Below, piece by piece: positions 49,798-51,574 of a stretch of 51,574 nucleotides of DNA. Both the position numbers and the translations under genes were made by a program. Numbering within the stretch: position 1 is the stretch's first letter; each line of letters starts with the position of its first letter. Origin of the DNA: an uncultured Lachnospiraceae bacterium. GTDB taxonomy: Bacteria > Bacillota > Clostridia > Lachnospirales > Lachnospiraceae. The notes below the pieces were generated by a model. The model saw only the letters and a program-made list of their open reading frames with translations. It had not been told where the DNA came from and did not search any database. The stretch covers positions 1-51,574 of the forward strand of contig CAJTWM010000024.1 in the NCBI GenBank assembly GCA_910579805.1, in the 5' to 3' direction.

Positions 49798-50841
49798 ATG
49801 GCGGAAATTACAATAAAAGATGTTGCCAGAAGATGCGGTGTGGGTGTGAGCACCGTATCGCGGGCGATCAATAATCATCCGGACATCAATCCCGAAACGA
49901 AAAAGATGATCATGGATGTGATACAGGAGAGCGGTTACATTCCCAATAACAGCGCAAGAAATCTGAAACGCGCCGACGCTAAGAGCATTGCGGTGCTGAT
50001 CAAGGGTATCACGAATCCGTTTTTTGCAGGCATGATCAAGATCATTGAAGAAGAGACGCAGAAAAAAGGTTATTCCATGGAACTTAGGCATGTGGAATCT
50101 TATGAAGACGAGGTAGACGTAGCGTTAGAGCTTGTAAAAGAAAAGAGACTGCGGGGCATTATCTTTTTGGGAGGTTATTTTTCCCATTCAGAGGAAAAGC
50201 TGGGAATGCTGAAAGTCCCGTTTGTTTTCGGTACGGTGGGCGCTACGCCGGAGAATATCAATAAAGCGTTGTATTCCAATGTGGCGGTGGACGATTTTAA
50301 GGAAAGCAAAAAAATGACGGAATATCTGATAGAGATCGGACATAGGGACATTGCGATCCTGACGGCGGAGCCGGGGGATATCAGTATCGGTAAACTGCGT
50401 CTGGAGGGGTACAAAGCGGCGCTAAAAGAACACGGGCTGCCGGTAAACGAGAACCTGATCCGTAAAATGGAAGAAGGGACGGAATCGTATTCGATGGAAA
50501 ACGGCTATCGGAAAACGAAGGAACTGATCGAGAGCGGAGAACGTTTCAGCGCCATTTACGGAACGGCGGACAGCCTTGCCATCGGAGCAATGCGGGCGTT
50601 ATTGGATGCAGGCATAAAGATTCCGGAGGAAGTATCGGTTGCGGGATACGACGGCATCGAGCTTGGGGATTATTATGCGCCGAGGCTGACTACGATCAGG
50701 CAGCCGGTAGAAGAGATGGCAAGGGAGACGATCAAGCTGCTTTTTCATATTATTGCAGGGAAAGAAGAACATAAACATCTTGTATTTCCGGGAGAACTGC
50801 TGGCGAGGGAGTCTACGGCTAAGCCAAAGCGGAAAACCTGA
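49798..50841 (+). CDS. LacI-family regulator of the maltodextrin operon (MalR-like)
   Basis: A 347-aa repressor with helix-turn-helix and hinge (TIKDVARRCGVGVSTVSRAI; YIPNNSARNLKRAD) and a full sugar-binding domain (GTADSLAIGAMRALLDAG; VSVAGYDGIELGDYY). It lies directly after malQ in the same direction. The operator cluster at 44468 in front of malE is its likely target. The ribosome site is weak (AAAGGCAAGG), suiting a low-abundance regulator. Effector inferred to be maltose or maltodextrin. Confidence 0.9.
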   Translation: MAEITIKDVARRCGVGVSTVSRAINNHPDINPETKKMIMDVIQESGYIPNNSARNLKRADAKSIAVLIKGITNPFFAGMIKIIEEETQKKGYSMELRHVESYEDEVDVALELVKEKRLRGIIFLGGYFSHSEEKLGMLKVPFVFGTVGATPENINKALYSNVAVDDFKESKKMTEYLIEIGHRDIAILTAEPGDISIGKLRLEGYKAALKEHGLPVNENLIRKMEEGTESYSMENGYRKTKELIESGERFSAIYGTADSLAIGAMRALLDAGIKIPEEVSVAGYDGIELGDYYAPRLTTIRQPVEEMARETIKLLFHIIAGKEEHKHLVFPGELLARESTAKPKRKT

Positions 50842-50893
50842 CCTCCCCGTCAGGCAGAACCCTTTAAAGAGGGGCATGAAATCTGCTGATTTC

Positions 50894-51361
50894 CTAGGGT
50901 TTCTTACTTAAGTTAGAATTATGGTAGCGGGGATCAAAAGTCACGTCTTCGGAAAAGATTTCCGGAGGGACAAAAGTTTCCGCCGCTTCTTTTGACGGAA
51001 ATTCAATTTCGGCTATAATGAGAGGCGCAAGTTCTCCTTCAAAAATGTCCAGTTCCACGGAAAGCCCCTCCTGGTCATTTGGACGGAACCGTTTTAATGG
51101 AATCACATATCGTTTTTTGGTAATGATACGCCCGTCCGCCTTATCTAAAAGGTGGCGATAGGCATCCTGATTCAGGGGAAGGTTGTATTCTTCCCTTGCC
51201 AGCATTCCGCTGCCTTTATAGGTCAGATAATAAACGTCGTCTTCCTTTCTGACACGGATGACCGGATCGGTATTCAGATATGCCTGCTCAATCAGATGGC
51301 AGGGATAGGAATCCAGATCGTCAGGCAGTTCTCTTATCGTGAATTTTCTTTCAATTTCCAT
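50894..51361 (-). CDS. CYTH-domain protein (triphosphate tunnel enzyme family)
   Basis: A 155-aa CYTH protein. It opens with the ExExK signature as MEIERKF and continues with paired basic/acidic tunnel strands (VIRVRKEDD, YYLTYKG, REEYNLPL, ITKKRYVIPL, VELDIFEGEL, IAEIEFPS). Such proteins bind triphosphates with metal; many bacterial ones are inorganic triphosphatases. The Glu-x-Glu metal pairs are present. AAAGGAG lies before the ATG. It is convergent with the LacI gene. Confidence 0.9.
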   Translation of the reverse strand: MEIERKFTIRELPDDLDSYPCHLIEQAYLNTDPVIRVRKEDDVYYLTYKGSGMLAREEYNLPLNQDAYRHLLDKADGRIITKKRYVIPLKRFRPNDQEGLSVELDIFEGELAPLIIAEIEFPSKEAAETFVPPEIFSEDVTFDPRYHNSNLSKKP

Positions 51362-51434
51362 AGCCGTTCTCCTTTTATTATATTTTTAACATGCTTAATT
51401 CTGAAAGAAGTGCAAGTTATTTTTTGATAAATAT

Positions 51435-51463
51435 ATTATACATGGGCAGGGGGAGAATGTCCA
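51435..51463 (-). promoter_or_regulatory. Promoter of the CYTH gene
   Basis: On the minus strand TGGACA (51458-51463), a 17-nt spacer and a perfect TATAAT (51435-51440). The ATG is 73 nt downstream. Beyond it, to 51574, I see only AT-rich sequence with a short direct repeat of AGTAAATTC (51509 and 51531). Confidence 0.75.
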
Positions 51464-51574
51464 TAAAAAGGGGAAGAGGAAACATTGCCCAAAATATGCT
51501 TAATTGCAAAAGTAAATTCCAGTGCAGGAGTAAATTCTACTGCCCTTTCAAATCTATTGTCCTTTTCAATTTTT

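Noticed and set aside
1..51574. CRISPR array or complete insertion sequence
   Set aside because: No regularly spaced direct repeats of CRISPR size and no intact transposase with terminal repeats were seen.

Overview
The window looks like chromosomal DNA of a low-to-mid GC Firmicute of class Clostridia, most likely a gut Lachnospiraceae-type anaerobe. The reasons are a complete bacterial V-type ATPase operon instead of an F-type one, a CIRCE operator, LacI-controlled ABC sugar operons without their own ATPases, DUF3737 and family-specific mobile-element debris (TnpV, Cys-rich KTR, DUF4368 recombinase). This is inference from protein families; the species cannot be named from the sequence alone.

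Layout. 1-277: end of a tRNA cluster (partial His, Gln, Lys) and a terminator. 312-7687: a divergent LacI regulator and a fructan/sucrose operon (two permeases, binding lipoprotein, GH32 fructosidase, fructokinase), with twin operators 130 bp apart. 7688-9471: a leader holding a chemoreceptor remnant, then a MATE pump. 9560-11417: tRNA-Leu and two related lipoproteins. 11658-20792: V-ATPase operon H-C-I-K-F-E-A-B-D with several structured intergenic elements, including a 159-bp imperfect palindrome between A and B. 20903-22066: a yybP-ykoY (Mn2+) riboswitch and a Na+/Ca2+-type antiporter. 22166-24577: a graveyard of mobile-element fragments, two of them joined into open in-frame chimeras. 24663-28407: LacI regulator and glycogen phosphorylase. 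28606-34314: Nudix, transaldolase, DUF3737 protein, truncated aldo/keto reductase, PHP phosphoesterase and an FAD oxidoreductase, with a perfect 28-bp-arm palindrome. 34394-37983: PPIase lipoprotein and a CIRCE-preceded htpG with unusual acidic insertions. 38029-40697: a nuclease-helicase fusion and a membrane-anchored XRE regulator. 40737-44187 (minus strand): chemoreceptor, FMN-binding lipoprotein, metallophosphoesterase lipoprotein. 44434-50841: malto-oligosaccharide operon (binding protein, two permeases, 4-alpha-glucanotransferase) and its LacI regulator. 50894-51463: CYTH protein on the minus strand.

How it fits together. Three LacI proteins govern three carbohydrate modules: fructo-oligosaccharide uptake and cleavage, glycogen breakdown, and maltodextrin uptake and rearrangement. 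MalQ and glycogen phosphorylase together would turn glucans into glucose-1-phosphate; transaldolase and fructokinase feed central sugar metabolism. Neither ABC importer has an ATPase gene here, so a shared MsmK-type ATPase elsewhere is expected. The V-ATPase energises the membrane for ions.

Best candidates for something new: the PD-(D/E)XK-SF1 helicase gene at 38029; the repeated hairpin + GATGGGAG translation leader (15839, 16194, 34394); the palindromic elements at 18581 and 32794; the in-frame regulator chimera at 22482, which has lost its phosphoacceptor; and the HtpG insertions.
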